A DNA stretch of 64,000 bases from Himantopus leucocephalus. Lineage: Eukaryota > Chordata > Aves > Charadriiformes > Recurvirostridae. Made by a program: the position numbers and the translations under genes. Shown here piece by piece: positions 48,567 to 62,010 of the stretch (the first letter of the stretch is position 1; every line of letters starts with the position of its first letter). The stretch is taken from NCBI GenBank assembly GCA_003993805.1, contig RSEF01000012.1, positions 4,823,948 to 4,887,947 of the forward strand, read 5' to 3'. The notes beneath the pieces are model-generated. The model searched no databases. It worked only from the letters and a program-made list of their open reading frames with translations, and was not told the DNA's origin.

Positions 48567-51289
48567 AGAATTGTTCTTTAAGAGCTAACATTGGGTCAGA
48601 ATGAGGAACACAAGTGATTATTACACTTAGCATCTGGCATGTTTGTCAGCCTATCTTGTGTCTGAAAGCAAAATGCATGGCTGTCTCCAGATAGTTTTAT
48701 TCATCAACGCTGTATTCATGCGCTTCAACAGAAAATGGCTGGTGTAAGAAGATTTACATGGGTACCATACGTTCTGCTATACTTGTATTATCAATGGTTA
48801 TGCTGAGTTGGTTTCTATGTGAAGCGGTTTGTGAGCCTATCTGTAGATTCGCCACATTCACTTATCTTTTCTACCGCACTGGGCTACTTAAGATCACACT
48901 GCTTTGTTTGTTTATTTTTTAAAGGCATTTGCTGTGTTTGTGCATGAAGTAATTGTGTAGTTGAACAACTATCTTCTGTGAGTTTTTGTAACGATTTATT
49001 CTGTAGTCCTAGCTGTGAATGTTAGTTGTACAGCGGTTTTACTCCATCATGTTCCTACCTTCAAGATGGAGGATTTACACACTGCCACTGGAAATGAGTG
49101 TTGCTTTTCTAAGCAGGAAGCTCTTGTAGTGGAAATTGGGGAGCTGGAAGAGAGGCTGGAAGTGTAAATGAGAAAGCTAGGGGATCTTTGCAGAAAGCCG
49201 TAACTCCACTGACCTTGATACACTTACAGTAGTGGACAATGCAGTGCTTTTCATTTCGACACAGTTATGGGAAGCATAAAATGTTGACTGGATGACAGCT
49301 GGGCTGCCATGACATTTTGGGGGGGAGAGTCCTTATTTTCATCAGGAAAGCTGAATCAGTTATTGTTCTGCCTGGAGGACAGGTATCACAAAAAAATGCG
49401 GCTTTCACTTATTTTTTTTATAGGACTAATTCAGTCCCAGCTACCTAATGTCACTGTTGCTTCCACAAAACACTTCACTTCTAGAACAGCAAACTAAAAT
49501 AATCTGCATTCAATTTAGAACAAGGCTCTATATTTTGTTTGGATGATGATGACAGCTTCCTTAAAATCAGAGGTGAAATTCTGTCACTGGTTGGATGTGC
49601 AGAGGAATCTGAAATGCATAATATACCATAGAATGAGTTGTGTTTGAGGATGTCTAAGATATCTTGCAAATAAATGTCTGCAACATCATGGTTTATTTCT
49701 AGGGAACTTTATTTAGTAGGAGCATGAGTTATCTCTGCCATGTAGCAGTCAAGATTCACAGTTTTCGTGAAAGATCTACTACTACAGGAATAAAGACTTC
49801 CTTTGTTTACGGGGGGGGGGGAGCACCCTTCAGGCTGTTGTTTATAGCTGCTGACATGTGATAGAACACGAACATGCCTTTGCTTGTGGAATCTCAGATT
49901 GGCATCTTTACAGGGAGGGGGAATCTTCAAGGGTAGCTTAAAGCTGACACTTTGTCATTTTGCAGTGATAAGCCCTAAAAAGAGCTGTTGTATGCACTGG
50001 AGTATGTTATGCATAATAAAAATTGAATACTGGAAGAGTTAGAAACGGTAGTTTGTATTCAGTAGCTGAATTATGCAAGGTATGGAGTGCTGTCTTGTGG
50101 AACATTCTCAGTTAATGGGAATTTCTTTGCTAATAAAAGGCTTCAAGATTTGGTCCAATGGATCTTAAAAATGGTAGTGCTATTTGTGGATATGATTGGC
50201 AGATGTAATCCCTTTCCCGCTCTCATCTACATCTTTCCTTTCCTAGTCTGTGCCAGCCATTAGACCAAAACACAATTAAATCTAGTCTTTCAGAACCAAA
50301 GTAGACATTAATGATTCAGGGTACTTTTTTTTTTCTTTTTCTTAGAAGTCTAAGAAAGATAGACACCTTAATCCCACTGAAATGCACACATACGTATTTT
50401 TGGCTCCTTTGAAAAATTCAGCCACATAATTTAATATAATCCAGTGGTCACCTTTTATCAACACTCCCTTAATGACATACAAATCTTTTACATTCCCTTT
50501 GCAAATATTGTGAATGAATTGGAAACGTCATATATTCTTTAAAAAGTAATGCTAGCATAGTTGTATTTTCTTATATATTAGTTGTAAGAAATAGACAAGT
50601 TTTACTCTTTTCTGCCTTTTTAATTGTACCCCTTGATACTCACAAGTGCTTCCATAGCATAAGAGAAACCAACTTTCCTCACTTTCCCCTTATCTTTCAT
50701 TGAGGTAAGCGATGACTTGCTGATAGCCATTGTACAATCTTTCTTTTTCTGAACAAACCTGAAAAAACAGAACAGACTATAAAAATGTACAAAGTAGCAC
50801 TGGCCCTCCTAAAGTGTGGCAAGCAAGTAAAAATTTTGCCATCTTAAAAAACTTACCAGTCTTGCCTGGAATGTAGTTGTCTCACAAGGTTTTTATGAGA
50901 GTTTGATACGTGTGTTGGTGTGTCCCCTTTAACAAGTAACCATCTTAAAGGTCATACGGTTTGAAGATAGGAATGACGGAAATCTAAAACTGGTGATATC
51001 TTAATGTAGCCTGTCCTCTACTGGTTGGAAGCACTTTGGTGAACATTTACATAAGTAGGAAATAATATTTGGAGTTTATGTGCTATATTTAAAATTAAAA
51101 AAAAAAAAGAGAGAGAGGAGAATTTATTCTGCCTTCCTTCATGGAAAGCAGCAGCTGTCTTAGTATAAACAATTAAGCAAGAGAAGCTGCAGTCCATGGG
51201 CCTGACACTTCTTCCTTCTTTTCCCAGGATCTCAGAGCAGTGTGCTACCTTTAGAGATGTGGTGGGCATCATGAAATCTCATGGTACGC

Positions 51290-51345
51290 AATCATAGAAA
51301 ATTTAAATTGGGAAAACCCTCTGGAGGTCATCGGGTCCACATATG
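51290..51345 (-). mobile_element. CR1 LINE 3'-end fragment
   Basis: CAATCATAGAAAATTTAAAT followed by TGGGAAAACCCTCTGGAGGT and CATCGGGTCCA matches the reverse complement of the avian CR1 3' end (AATCATAGAAT, GGTTGGAAAAGACCTC, ATCATCGAGTCCA). CR1 copies are typically 5'-truncated, and only the terminal 55 or so bases are left here. Orientation is minus, with the 3' terminus at the left. Confidence 0.85.
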
Positions 51346-52317
51346 TGCACTGTGTGAGCTGATTTTGTTATTTGTCTACATTTGAACGGCTTACAGAAAA
51401 ATTTACACAAATCAAGAAAATATATGCATGTCACTCAGGTTGCTCACCTTCTTTGCTTCTTCCAAGTTGATCGTTGAAAGCAAATTTTTATAGCTATAAG
51501 GAGATGAATATTTCTTTTCTTACTGCAATAAGTTTATGGCATGGTGTGCTGTTTGTTTGTTTAGGCTTGTTAAAATTTGCTCCATTTAGCCAAATGTCCT
51601 TTTCCTTCAAAGTAACATGAGCTCCCAGTGGAAGCTGAGGATATTCACTGCTTAACAGAACCAAGCCCTCCGTTTGCACAATCCCTGCAGTCTGGCAGTG
51701 TATTTGGAGTAAGTCCATTATGACTGCTTTAGATTGGCTTAGAGCTAAATCAGAGGAGAGAACACTTCACTCTCTGTGCTATGCAGATAAGAACTAATAT
51801 TTGTCTGTGAAGAAATCTGACTTATTTTGCCACTTCTTATTTTATTGCACTCAAAGGGGTATACGATTCACTTCTGTGAATTATTCCTTAGGAGTCTCCA
51901 TTTCCTGGTTAATACCTGGAAGATATTGCTTCAGAGGAGCCAGGTTATGTTGTTCATATTCAGTACTGTGCAATACAGAAAGACTTTTTTTATGGAGAGA
52001 AGATGCAAGGAATCGGTTATTGTCTAATAGGCTGAAACAGATTTTTTTTTTTATTTTTAGGAAAATGAATGCATTTTAGAAAGGAGGCGATTAGTAAAGA
52101 ATAAAAAAAAATTGTAGGACTATAAATCATAGCCTTATTATTTCAGTCCAGGTCTTATGGTATTGGATTCTGGAAAAAAAACATAAAAGAACTTATTTTG
52201 TATGTGTGTTGGTATGAACAGGTGCAGCAATTGCTTTTGAAATGAGTCCAGGCAAATAACATTAAGTCCTCATTTTACACCTCACTGAATGCTGTGCAAA
52301 GAGCAGAACTTCCCAGC

Positions 52318-52400
52318 AGCATAAGCAGATATAATTCCATTGATAGCTTTGGCGTTGAGCCTATTCACTTAAATCAGTGAAGTAGTATCTGCTCATGCAT
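52318..52400 (+). repeat. Possible ancient amniote repeat fragment
   Basis: CAGCATAAGCAGATATAATT, CCATTGATAGCTTTGGCGTT and TTCACTTAAATCAGTGAAGT roughly follow an old consensus with GTAACTCCATTGACTTCAGT and ATTTACACCAGTGTAAG. It is heavily diverged and may be a chance resemblance. Confidence 0.35.
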
Positions 52401-53339
52401 CAGTAAACAAAACCTATTATATTATATAGGTCAGTATTTGTTTTCGGACAGTTCTCAGTCTTTTGAATGCTTTCCCTTCCAAGGTTAACTCTGTATTCCC
52501 AAAAAGAGCTTGTATTTCTTCAGCTTCCTGTTTCTGAGGCTGGAAGAATTGTGGGACCAATATTGTCTTACTTCAATTGAGACTTTTGAGGCCTGTATAA
52601 CGGGAAAAGCATTTTACTTCAAAACTTTCAGAGTTTCAGTCAAGCTCTTGGTGTGAGAGGAAGGGTTCACAAGATGAATGCACTTGCAGGAGCGAAGCCT
52701 GAGGGACAGTTTTAATTCCTTTAGCAGTACTGTGACGCTGTAGGACCACAGTGTTCCCAGCTTGAAACCTAGAAACAAAGTGGTTAGGGAACCTTCCTAA
52801 AGCCACATGCTACTATGGTGAAATGCAGACAGATTTGCTTCTGTCTCCATAGGTGAACGAGAGTCACTGGAAAATTGTCTGTGTAGTCAGTAAATAGGAA
52901 AATTACTTAAAACCCTATGAATTTACAATACTGAGTTCTACAAACTCATTGTTCACAGGGTAGAGTGGTGATTTGGTCACAAAGTTATAACAGCCTCTTG
53001 TGAATGAAAAGCTGCCTCAGGATTCTCTGTGCAGGTCAGGAGATACTCTGCCTGCTGTCTACTTCTTCCTGTCTTTCTCTTGCTGCCCAGGGACCAGGGA
53101 CAGTGGAGGGAGTGGAAGGGATTTTTCTGCTGTATTTCCTATGCCTGTAGCTGTTATCTAGGAACTCTGCAATGAGGGGTGTGTTGTTGGTCAGTGGCCT
53201 TGCGTTAGGGTCAGCATTGTTTTCAGGAATATTGGTACTGAATAATATCTCTTGTTTTGTTTTATTTTAAAATTCATTGAAGTAAGGTCATATATGAATA
53301 TTTCTGGTAGAGTTTTCCTAGTCACAGAAACCAGAAAAG

Positions 53340-53405
53340 TTAAGTGTTGGGTTCTCTTGCTTAATTGCTGTGGAGCCTTGAACCAGTCGTTGAGACCTCT
53401 GCTTT
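53340..53405 (+). repeat. Probable MIR fragment
   Basis: GTTGGGTTCTCTTGC, then TTGCTGTGGAGCCTTGAACC and AGTCGTTGAGACCTCTGC, follow MIR (CTGGGTTC, then TTGCTGTGTGACCTTGGGC and AAGTCACTTAGCCTCTGTGC) in order and spacing. The 3' tail is lost in T-rich sequence. Confidence 0.5.
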
Positions 53406-56400
53406 TTTAATTTTTAATCAAAGCATGTGTAGTGAGGCAAAAAAAAGGACATTTAGCCCTCACCAATAAACGGAACCATCTCCTCATTTGCAGGTCTCTC
53501 TTGGAACAATCCCTCTTTACTTTCATGAACGCTTTTCTCCTGGTATCACCACAGCATAGATAGAAATTTGAGAGAAGAAGCAGAGCCATTTTTGGCTTGC
53601 TTATGAACAACAGAATGGTTAAGCAATTTGTATGCAGACCCAAGTAAAACAAGCAATACAGAACAGCCCCCAGCTAATATTATTTTCAGCTATACCACAT
53701 AAGTAATATAGCTGTGAAAAGAAAAACTGTGAGGGAGGGTGAAGGACCATACTTGCTAGTTTTTTCAATGGGATCTTGTTCAAGTATGCACCTTTTTGAT
53801 TGCTGCAGTCAGATAGCTGATAACAAAATGGAAATAAGACTGAGGGACATCACGACATCTCTAACCTATCTTAAGAGACTCATAGCAGAGATGACTATCC
53901 AGCCCACATCTCGTGATGGTCGGTCTTACTGGCCAGGGCAACTGTGTCTTGTATATGGCCCTGATTCAGCTATGTTAAACTTCTTGGGTGTTACCTTAAT
54001 TTCAAGCGTCTGTTTAAATCTCACTTGTTCAAATTGTTTTTTCCATTTTAGTAAAAAAGAAAAAGAACGAGAAAGAACTAAAAAGAACTAGGTTTAAACA
54101 GGGAAAATATGTAATTCTGATCAAATATTGATTTAGGTTATGAAAAAATACCATATTTTGCCTGTGCCATCACTGCTGTATATGTTTAATAAAAATAAAA
54201 GTAACACACTGCTACAGAAAGCTGTGTTCTCTTAGAGCTTGAGAAGGCAGCAGTTACTTGCCTCGTATTTGAAAGGTGACATTCCCAGCTAGATGGCCTA
54301 GGAAATTGTTTTCAAAAAGTAAGAAAAATTAGTTCAGGAGGGCTATTGAACTGCCAGCACTCTCCTTTACAGCAAATTGCCAAATACCTGGCAGTACTTG
54401 ACACTATGACAAGTGTTCAGCCTGGGGGGGGGTGGTGACAAGTGATGAGCTATTCAGAGCACCTCTTCCCTTTCAGGGCTCAGGCGAGCTTGCAGAATTG
54501 CCGCTATAAAATTAACATTTTTGGGGCTTTTATGGAAATTGATAAATTGAGCAAGGATGTTCCATTGGCATACAGTAAACACGGTACCTCATAATACGGC
54601 TGTCTTTGTTTTTCTGTTTTTAAAGAAGTGCTTTTCATAGCATGTTGTACTCGTTTCCAAATTGTTTGAAGTTAATGGACCCTGAGACATAACCTAAGGA
54701 TAGAAAGATGTTTGTGTCATTTATGGGGCTTTTTGTAGCAGTTTTCAGGTGTGTCAGTTCACTTACCTTTAAAAAAAAAAAAAAATTCTCCACCCCTCCC
54801 CCGAAGCTGATTTTTAATTGGCTTTTGCAGCTCAATTTTTTGTCTGTCTTTTCCTCTTAAATATAACAATATGCCTTATCAAAACAGTGCAAAGGGAAAT
54901 GATGCCAAATTCATTATTCCAAAATACATAGGACTTTTGCTTCCCTTTAGATTTGTTTGTCAGAAGCTAGTATTTGGCACAATTACCCATGTGGCTGTGG
55001 GACATTCTTTTCAGCTAAGGATCGGAAACTTTTAAATGGGAAGTAACTAAACACTACCAAGTTGCTGCTGTAGGCTGAGGGAAATGGGCTTTAATGTGCC
55101 ATTGGTATTCTCTCTGGGTTTCTGACCAGCATTTCAAAGAGAAAGTGTCCTCAGAGATGTACTCCTGTGATTTCTACTGAGTCCAGCTATTGTTGTGATG
55201 GGATGCTGGGAGCTGAAAAAGAGCATAAAATACCTGTAGAGCAGATACATGAGAAATAAGGCTTGTAATTATGTTGCTCATTATTAAGTTTGTTCTTTGA
55301 TTTAACAGCTTCCTGGAAACTGGGCTATGTGACCGATCATATCTAGGGTAGAATTCATCAGCGGTTTGTTAGAAAAGAACTACAGATAGACAGAATGCAA
55401 TTACCAAAACAGAAATTTTGCCAAGATTCTGGATTTACTTTTCAAAAAGTGCCAAGGCATCGTTCACAGTCACAAATTATGACGCTTGATTATGACTTGG
55501 ATGGGACACAAGGATAGGCTTATTGTGAAGAATATGGTTGCAGAAATAATTTGTCTGGCATATAAATAGCATCTGCATGTGGTAGTATTCCTCAAGAGAA
55601 GAGAGAGAGACAGTTGAGTTGCCAAGTAGTACAGATAAATTGTATCTGAAAAGAAAAAAGTACTGGTTACAGGAGAATATAGGTAATTGGTACCATATGT
55701 TGTTCCAAGCTTCTTTCTTCAACTGAGCAGTCATGTATTACAGTGCAAATAACTGAAACTGCTTCAGACTCATCTGTAAGTTATTTTGTATGCTCAATGA
55801 TAGCCTTGAATTCTTTTGGGACTGTGAAGGTTTGGTTATTCACTTTCTCAGAGACATTGACTAAGCTAGAGAAATGATAGAGACAAACCCCACTTGTGAG
55901 TCTGTTGAGCATCATGAAGCAACCAGTACTTTGAATGTTGATATCAAATACCTATATAATATTTAGTAGTTGGTAACTGTAAGAGAAGACTGTGATGGAA
56001 AAAGGAGTTTCCTTCAGTTCTACAGGAATATATGGTACTCCAAGATATCTGTAAAGAAATGAGGGTGAAACGGGATAAGAGGCAGAAAAGAGGAATGCTA
56101 GAAGAAACACAGGAGTGTGTGTAGTGCATAAGGGATGGACTGTTAAGCTATGCTGCAAAGAACAGGTCTTTTCCAGAAAGTTCAGTCAAGAATAAAGTGT
56201 TTTTTACCAGGAGGTAGGGAATGCTCAAATATTAATGAGTATTCAGATTTTTACATGGAAATTTGACCTCTGGCTTTCTGAAGGCCAATGGAACAGGACT
56301 TGGCAAAGCCCAGAAGGCACATTAGCAGTGAACAGTATCCAAATGACATTTCAAACACTGAATACAGTAACTCACTCTTCTCTTATATCCCATCTGTCAT

Positions 56401-57824
56401 TGTTCTGCCTGTCTAGCTAATTTACTGGAGTCTTGTCATATGACAGTGTATTTATCCTCATCACAGACTTATTTCGCTTATCTAAGATTTCCAATTTGGA
56501 TGAGTGAAGGAATATTGCTGCAGTGTAATTCTCCACTGTCTAAGAGAGAAGCTTCCAAAATCTCAATGTGCTCCCCTAGTCAGTTCTTGACCCTGTGCCT
56601 TATCATTAAAAGTCAAAATTCATCTGTCTTCAGGATTTGAAAACTGCTAGTCTGTGCTATAGTAGAAGATCCATCTTGCTAATTCCAGCATCTGTATACC
56701 TCTAATCCTGTTAAAATCTTATTCTTCCTTGATGGTCATTGCCCATGAACTCCTAAGTTACTTTTGTTCCCTTTCTGTAATTCTTTGTCATTGTTGTCTC
56801 ATCACTGCTTCTTGTCAATTTTTCCCACTTGGCATGGCATCATAAAATGAGCATGTTCTCAGGCTTCACAGGGGACTGGCATGATCCTTCCAGCCCAGGG
56901 AGCACATGGCCAGTGTATGAGCTGTCTGGAGATAAGTAGTTGTTTCTGTTGCAGTATCTACTACGCACACTCGGACGCTGCTCCTCTTTGGAGATCTTCC
57001 CAAATCCAGCAAGAAACAGTGACAAGCTAGCACCTTCTGAATAGAACCAATAGGTGAAGAAGTATATGCAGGCACTGGAAATTCAGAAATGAAGGGGTTT
57101 CCTACACCACAAACCACCAGCTCTTGCATACTACAATGTATAGTCATCTCTAGCTGCTGCCATGGTTGTGCTACTCAAACATGGTGAGGATGTCTGTATG
57201 GATATATGCTCTGCCTCTTAGTATTGCTCTCGCTCACTTTTTTCCGTCAGTTCAGGATTCCCAAAGAGCTGGGGGAGTGAAGAATTGCAATCCTAGCTGT
57301 TCCAGGAAGGAGTTAATCTTCTCGTACTGTGATGTGTTTCAGAAGTATGAAGTGGAAGAAGGGAAGAATAGGAGCTCAGCTGAATTTCAGAAATGCTTGT
57401 TCTTTAGGCTTTTATCAGTGATGGAAGGTTTTTCTGTCGTGGTTTGTTGGGACTTTTTTTGCCCCCCTTTCCCTCCCCTGGTACTGCAGGCTGTTGAAAC
57501 ATGGCTGCCTGTGGGAGCCTTTTCATGCTTGGTATTGGTGCTGCTCTCTCTGAACTGTTTTATATTATTATAATTACCATTATTTCTTTTGGGGTCTGTA
57601 ATCTCTCAGATTAAGCAGGTCAAGCTTGTACATGGCAACTTTGCCTACGAGTGTTCAAAGTGTCTGGCAGTAGCCTTTCCATCATAAATAATGAACGTTT
57701 GCCATGATAAAGTTTGAAGAAAGTAGGTGGTGGTGAGTTTTTGGGTGGGGGAAGGAGGTGTGTGTGTTTGTTTGTTTTCTCCTTCGCTGCTTCTTCAGAG
57801 AACTGCACTCCCTAGCTGGAAGAT

Positions 57825-57965
57825 ATAATGGCTGTATGAATTGCTATTTAATCAGGGATGCTAATTAAGCCTTAGCTCTTTAATGCTTTCATGGGAGAGC
57901 TGTATATGATTTGCAGTGGCTGGAATTGCAGTTGCAGGCAATTAAGCTGCTCTTGGCTCAGTAGG
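57825..57965. promoter_or_regulatory. Candidate conserved enhancer-like segment
   Basis: The segment packs several homeodomain-type words (GCTAATTAAGCC at 57860, TTTAATGC at 57880, GCAATTAAGCTG at 57938, ATTTAATCAG at 57847) with bHLH/CA-rich text between them. It lacks any repeat signature. This texture is typical of conserved non-coding elements in introns of developmental genes. Conservation was not tested. Confidence 0.25.
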
Positions 57966-60261
57966 ACCTGAAAGAGCAGTTTTATGAGGGATATTTGGAA
58001 CTTGGAGAGATCCTGCCACCTTCAACATTTTCCTTGGTCTGGAGATATTTTTTGCAGTTTTTTTAAACAGAAATAATGTAAAGCAGTGAGGCAGTGAAGA
58101 AATAAGTTCATTTCAGATTTTAAGTAGCCTTTTTTGTGTGTATAATTACAGTAGTACATCCACTTTTATGACACAGTTAATATCATTGTTGGTTAAATAT
58201 AAAGCCCATTCTTAACAGAAATCTCACTCAGCTATTCAGCATTGCTTGTCTAGTTTTATAATGCAATTGAGAAACTAAGGTTCTTGGCCATGGCTACCTT
58301 CTATCTTATCAGGCGTCAGCAAAGGGCTCCTACTTATGGGTCTTGGCAACACTTATCAATCAAATGGGTCAGACTTAATACAGTGGATGGTCTTAAATGA
58401 GAACTTTTGCAATGTCGGGCCTAAGGAACTGTAAGATCTATGAGCTGAAGTGGGAGAAATTGTGTGAAATAGTTGTCAGGTTTATGCAGTACAGACAAAA
58501 CCGAACCAGGAAGTAAATACTGTGACAAATCACACGCTGGTCTACTTAGTGATTAAGAATAGGCTGGGATTTTTAGGTTTTGGGTTTTTTAATCCCCCAT
58601 ACATTATATCTCGGTAGTTGATACCAGTGATACTTTGTGGTGGTCACCGTAATCTTTGGTCCTCTAGGAGTTGGTTCAGTAATCATGTCATAGGCTTGCA
58701 TCCAATAATATGCCATTTCTACATGGCATAAGGGGCAGAAGAAAAATATCCTTCATATTTCTTTTTCTTGATCTGAATACTGCTTGGAAAGGCAGACTTC
58801 TCTTAGGAAAAAGTAATTCAGAGAAATTTCAGATACTTGAGGCAGGAGAAAGAGAGCACAAGATGGACTGAAGAGATTTTAGATAAAAAGCATAGTACAT
58901 AATCAGGTTGTGAGACTAGAGGAGTTTTTTTACTTTGTTTTCAGTAGTCAACTCTTTCCTTCCCCCTTTCTCCCTCACTACGGTGGCAGTCCTTTCTCAC
59001 TAGGGCAGGAGTTAGTCAAAATGGAAATGCAAAATTGATGAAATAAACAGATAGTTGGGAAGCCTGTGGATGGGCGCAAGTGTCATAAGGAACAATGTCA
59101 GATCTCGCCAAGCAAAGTTCAAGTAGTTGGTCTTTACCTAGTCCATGAACACAGGTTGGGAAGATTACTTTTCCTTTGGATCAGTGTATTAATATAGCAC
59201 TCTGTATTGTTGTTCAGCAGTGTACCACTCAATTGCGTTGCTAGCATATGCTAAACTGTGACACTGTGATGATAAACTGACAAATATTAATTGAGGGCAA
59301 CAGAAGCCACATACTGCAGTGATGCAAATAGTGTTGAAATTACCAGCACCAACGTAGTCAAGCAAATAAACCTAACTCAGCACATTAGCTTGGGTACTAG
59401 AAATGCTACAGTGGGTACATGCTTATTCAACTGGGCTGCATGCAGTAGCTGAGCTAGCTTTTTCAGAGCCTTCTTAACTGTCTTGGTGCTGGACTGCATT
59501 GCTTAGTGTAGATCAACACTTTCTGTAGCTTATGTGGATTTGTTATGTGATACATGGAATCTTTACCACTAGCACTCTGAATTTTCCTTTTCTCTGCTCA
59601 ACCACAGTGAAGCAGTCTGAAGCGGTACCATCCCTACTTCAGTCTACTCTGAACTACTTTCAATTAGCTACATAAAATAAATGCTAGAAAAGCAGAAACT
59701 ATGATTGTAACAGTCAATAGTAAATGGAGGGTCTTTCTGCTTTGCATCTGAAACCTGCTCTAGAGCTGGGATTAGCTGACTTTGTCGTTCAGGATTCTTT
59801 CAGGTTTATTCTATGCAAAGCTTTTACTACATACTGGTTTGAGTTTTGGCTTGCTACTATCCTGCCCCTCTTGTGATCAGACTCCACAGTTGAAGAGGGA
59901 AGTTGTTTACGGCAGAGATAGTCAGACTTGAGATGCTGAAAGCTCCTCAAGAATCTGGATACCCAATTACTACTAACGGACTCATTCAAATACATGGAAA
60001 TTGGTGAGACAAATCTTTTGGATACTGTGAATTGCACTTTGATTTTGAGAAAGGAAAACGACAGGTATTATGTAAGCTATTCTTCTTAAGTTCATAGTCA
60101 GCAAAATTAGTGACCTCTGAAAACTTGAACTTTATCCATCATATACTGCCATACTGACCTCTGTATGGGAAAGGGTTGCACTTTGAAATGTTTACAGCCA
60201 TTCAACCATCTGATCCTCTAGTTCCAGAGAACGTGTGTTTTGAATGATATGGAAGTCTTTG

Positions 60262-60405
60262 TGCTATAGAGCGAGGTATGTATGCTCTTAGTGAAGAGGA
60301 CTAGGTTCCAATTCCATGTTAGTCAGTACTTGTTAGATGGTTGTGGCCATTTCACCTTTCTAAGTATCAGTTTATAATTGCTGTAAAATAGACAAATGAT
60401 CCTAT
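60262..60405 (+). repeat. MIR SINE fragment
   Basis: In order: GTGCTATAGAGCGAGGTATG, GGACTAGGTTCCAATTCCAT, AGATGGTTGTGGCCATTTCA, CCTTTCTAAGTATCAGTTTA and GCTGTAAAATAGACAAATGA. These align with MIR (GGACTGGGTTC, GCTGTGTGACCTTGGGCAAG, CCTCTCTGAGCCTCAGTTT, CTGTAAAATGGGGATAAT). It includes the core and 3' region, so it is among the most complete old SINE copies here. Confidence 0.65.
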
Positions 60406-61127
60406 ATTGATTTTTTTTTTTTTAATGTTTAGAATCTGTTACACGTAACATGCTAACAGTAAGGAATTATTGCTGGTGAAAGAACTCATAGGCATTGTGC
60501 AAGATCAGTATTTCCCTAATTTGTTCCGGTGTGAAAATACATGTTTTCTAAGATCCACTCCACATGTTACCTAGAAATCTGCTCCTGCTTTGAAGGGTTG
60601 TCCGGGCAGTACTAAGATACTGATGGAAGTAGAATGCATCGATTCTGAGGATCCCCTATGGGAGGATTAAGTGAAATCTTTGAAGGGAAAAGCGTGGAGT
60701 AGAACATGTACTATGGTGTGGCAGCAGAGGAATAGATGCTAATCCAGCCTAAATAACATTGGGCGACTGGAAGCCTGCTGGTGAATGACATTGCTCATCT
60801 ATTATCCATAAGCAGCTGAGAATACAGATTTTCTTGATTGGCAAGAAAATATGACTGTCCCAATTTTCAGCCTGTTTTCTCAAATAAATTAAGAGAGTAT
60901 TATTGCATTTGTGATTGCCTGAGGACACTTTCTCAGATCTCCACTTGAGAAATTCTGGCACAATAATCTAATTTGGATGTACTGAAAATAAGGGTCATTT
61001 GTTAATACTTGAATGCCAGAAATGTGCTCTGTAGCGTGTGTATGCGTGGCTTTTTCTAGTGAAGATCCTGTCTGCCAGCTCAGAGCAGAGCTTGGTGACA
61101 CGCCTATTTTACAGGTGATTAAGAGTA

Positions 61128-61222
61128 GGATTTCCAGATGTGCTTAAGGATCACACCTGAAACTGAATTCTTGCTGATTTTGGAGGGTTATAGGCTTAAA
61201 TATCAATTATAGATCTGACCCA
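61128..61222 (+). repeat. Ancient amniote repeat fragment
   Basis: GTAGGATTTCCAGATGTGCT, GCTGATTTTGGAGGGTTATA and GATCTGACCC align in order with the old consensus GGATTTTCAGAGGTGCTGAG, CATTGACTTCAATGGGAGTT and ATCTGGCCC. Possibly the same family as 35745-35830. Confidence 0.5.
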
Positions 61223-61910
61223 AAACAATGTTAAAACACATAATTGAATACTATAGGACTGTTGCTATTGGGTCACATCGGGGTTTTTTGTTTATTTATT
61301 TCCCTTACACACGTCTCATCCATGTATGTGCTGTGTTGGAACTCAGGGGGCTTGAGTAATTTTAAATGGAAACACTAAAAAACGTGGTTTCTTGGGCAAA
61401 TCTGAAGCAGACTCCACTAATTGAGCAGGAGATGGCTTATTACTCCTCCTGTTGCAAGGAGGGGTTCCAAGTGGAGTTCTTGGAGCAGTACAGCTAGGAG
61501 AGGAGGTATGAGCTGTGTTTTTTGTTACCATTAATTTCATTAATGATAGAGCTGTTGTCCAGGAAGAGACTAAATTCTTGAACCAGAAATATTCACAGGC
61601 TTTAAGTGCTTCAGTTGAAAGGTGCTTTTATTTACTCTGAGAATGTATTCATCAACATAGTTGTGTTCCAGATATTTTAATGTCATTTTTATACATGCTT
61701 ACAGTCATTAGTTTGCAAATGATGATTGAATTAGCAAATTAGATTCCTTCACCCTTGGCAAGTGCCACAAACCTTGTGATTGTAAGGCTGTAAAAGTCTG
61801 AGGGGGAGAAAAAGCAGTTTCCAAGAAGGGGAAAAAAACCATACAAATTATTTGCTGCAGCAAATAAGGTTTTGTCTGGTATAATGAACCACATAAAACT
61901 GTTTTTTTTT

Positions 61911-62010
61911 NNNNNNNNNNNNNNNNNNNNNNNNNNNNNNNNNNNNNNNNNNNNNNNNNNNNNNNNNNNNNNNNNNNNNNNNNNNNNNNNNNNNNNNNNN
62001 NNNNNNNNNN
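61911..62010. other. Assembly gap (100 N)
   Basis: Exactly 100 Ns, the usual placeholder for a gap of unknown size, preceded by a T9 run and followed by A4. Sequence may be missing here. Confidence 0.99.

Larger units (their letters stand above)
38602..51289. other. Putative intronic block
   Basis: No supported coding exon. It contains T- and G-rich tracts (39328-39361, 39627-39655), an A-rich tract (43984-44020), an alternating TG/TA stretch (45130-45192) and a G9 run (49810-49819). Candidate exons at 43504-43573 and 44641-44702, and open frames at 46689-46925 and 48015-48566, are described separately. Confidence 0.45.
51346..61910. other. Putative intronic block
   Basis: No supported coding exon. 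Low-complexity tracts include T10 near 52042, an A15 run at 54771-54785, G8 near 54424 and a GT-rich stretch at 57725-57775. Two MIR-like copies, two old-repeat fragments and a homeodomain-word-rich segment (57825-57965) are listed separately. The open frame at 57166-57573 shows no domain. Confidence 0.45.

Noticed and set aside
54767..54785. Strong minus-strand donor (AAAG|GTAAGT) at 54767
   Set aside because: The upstream side is a pure poly-T run on that strand, so no credible exon body is next to it.
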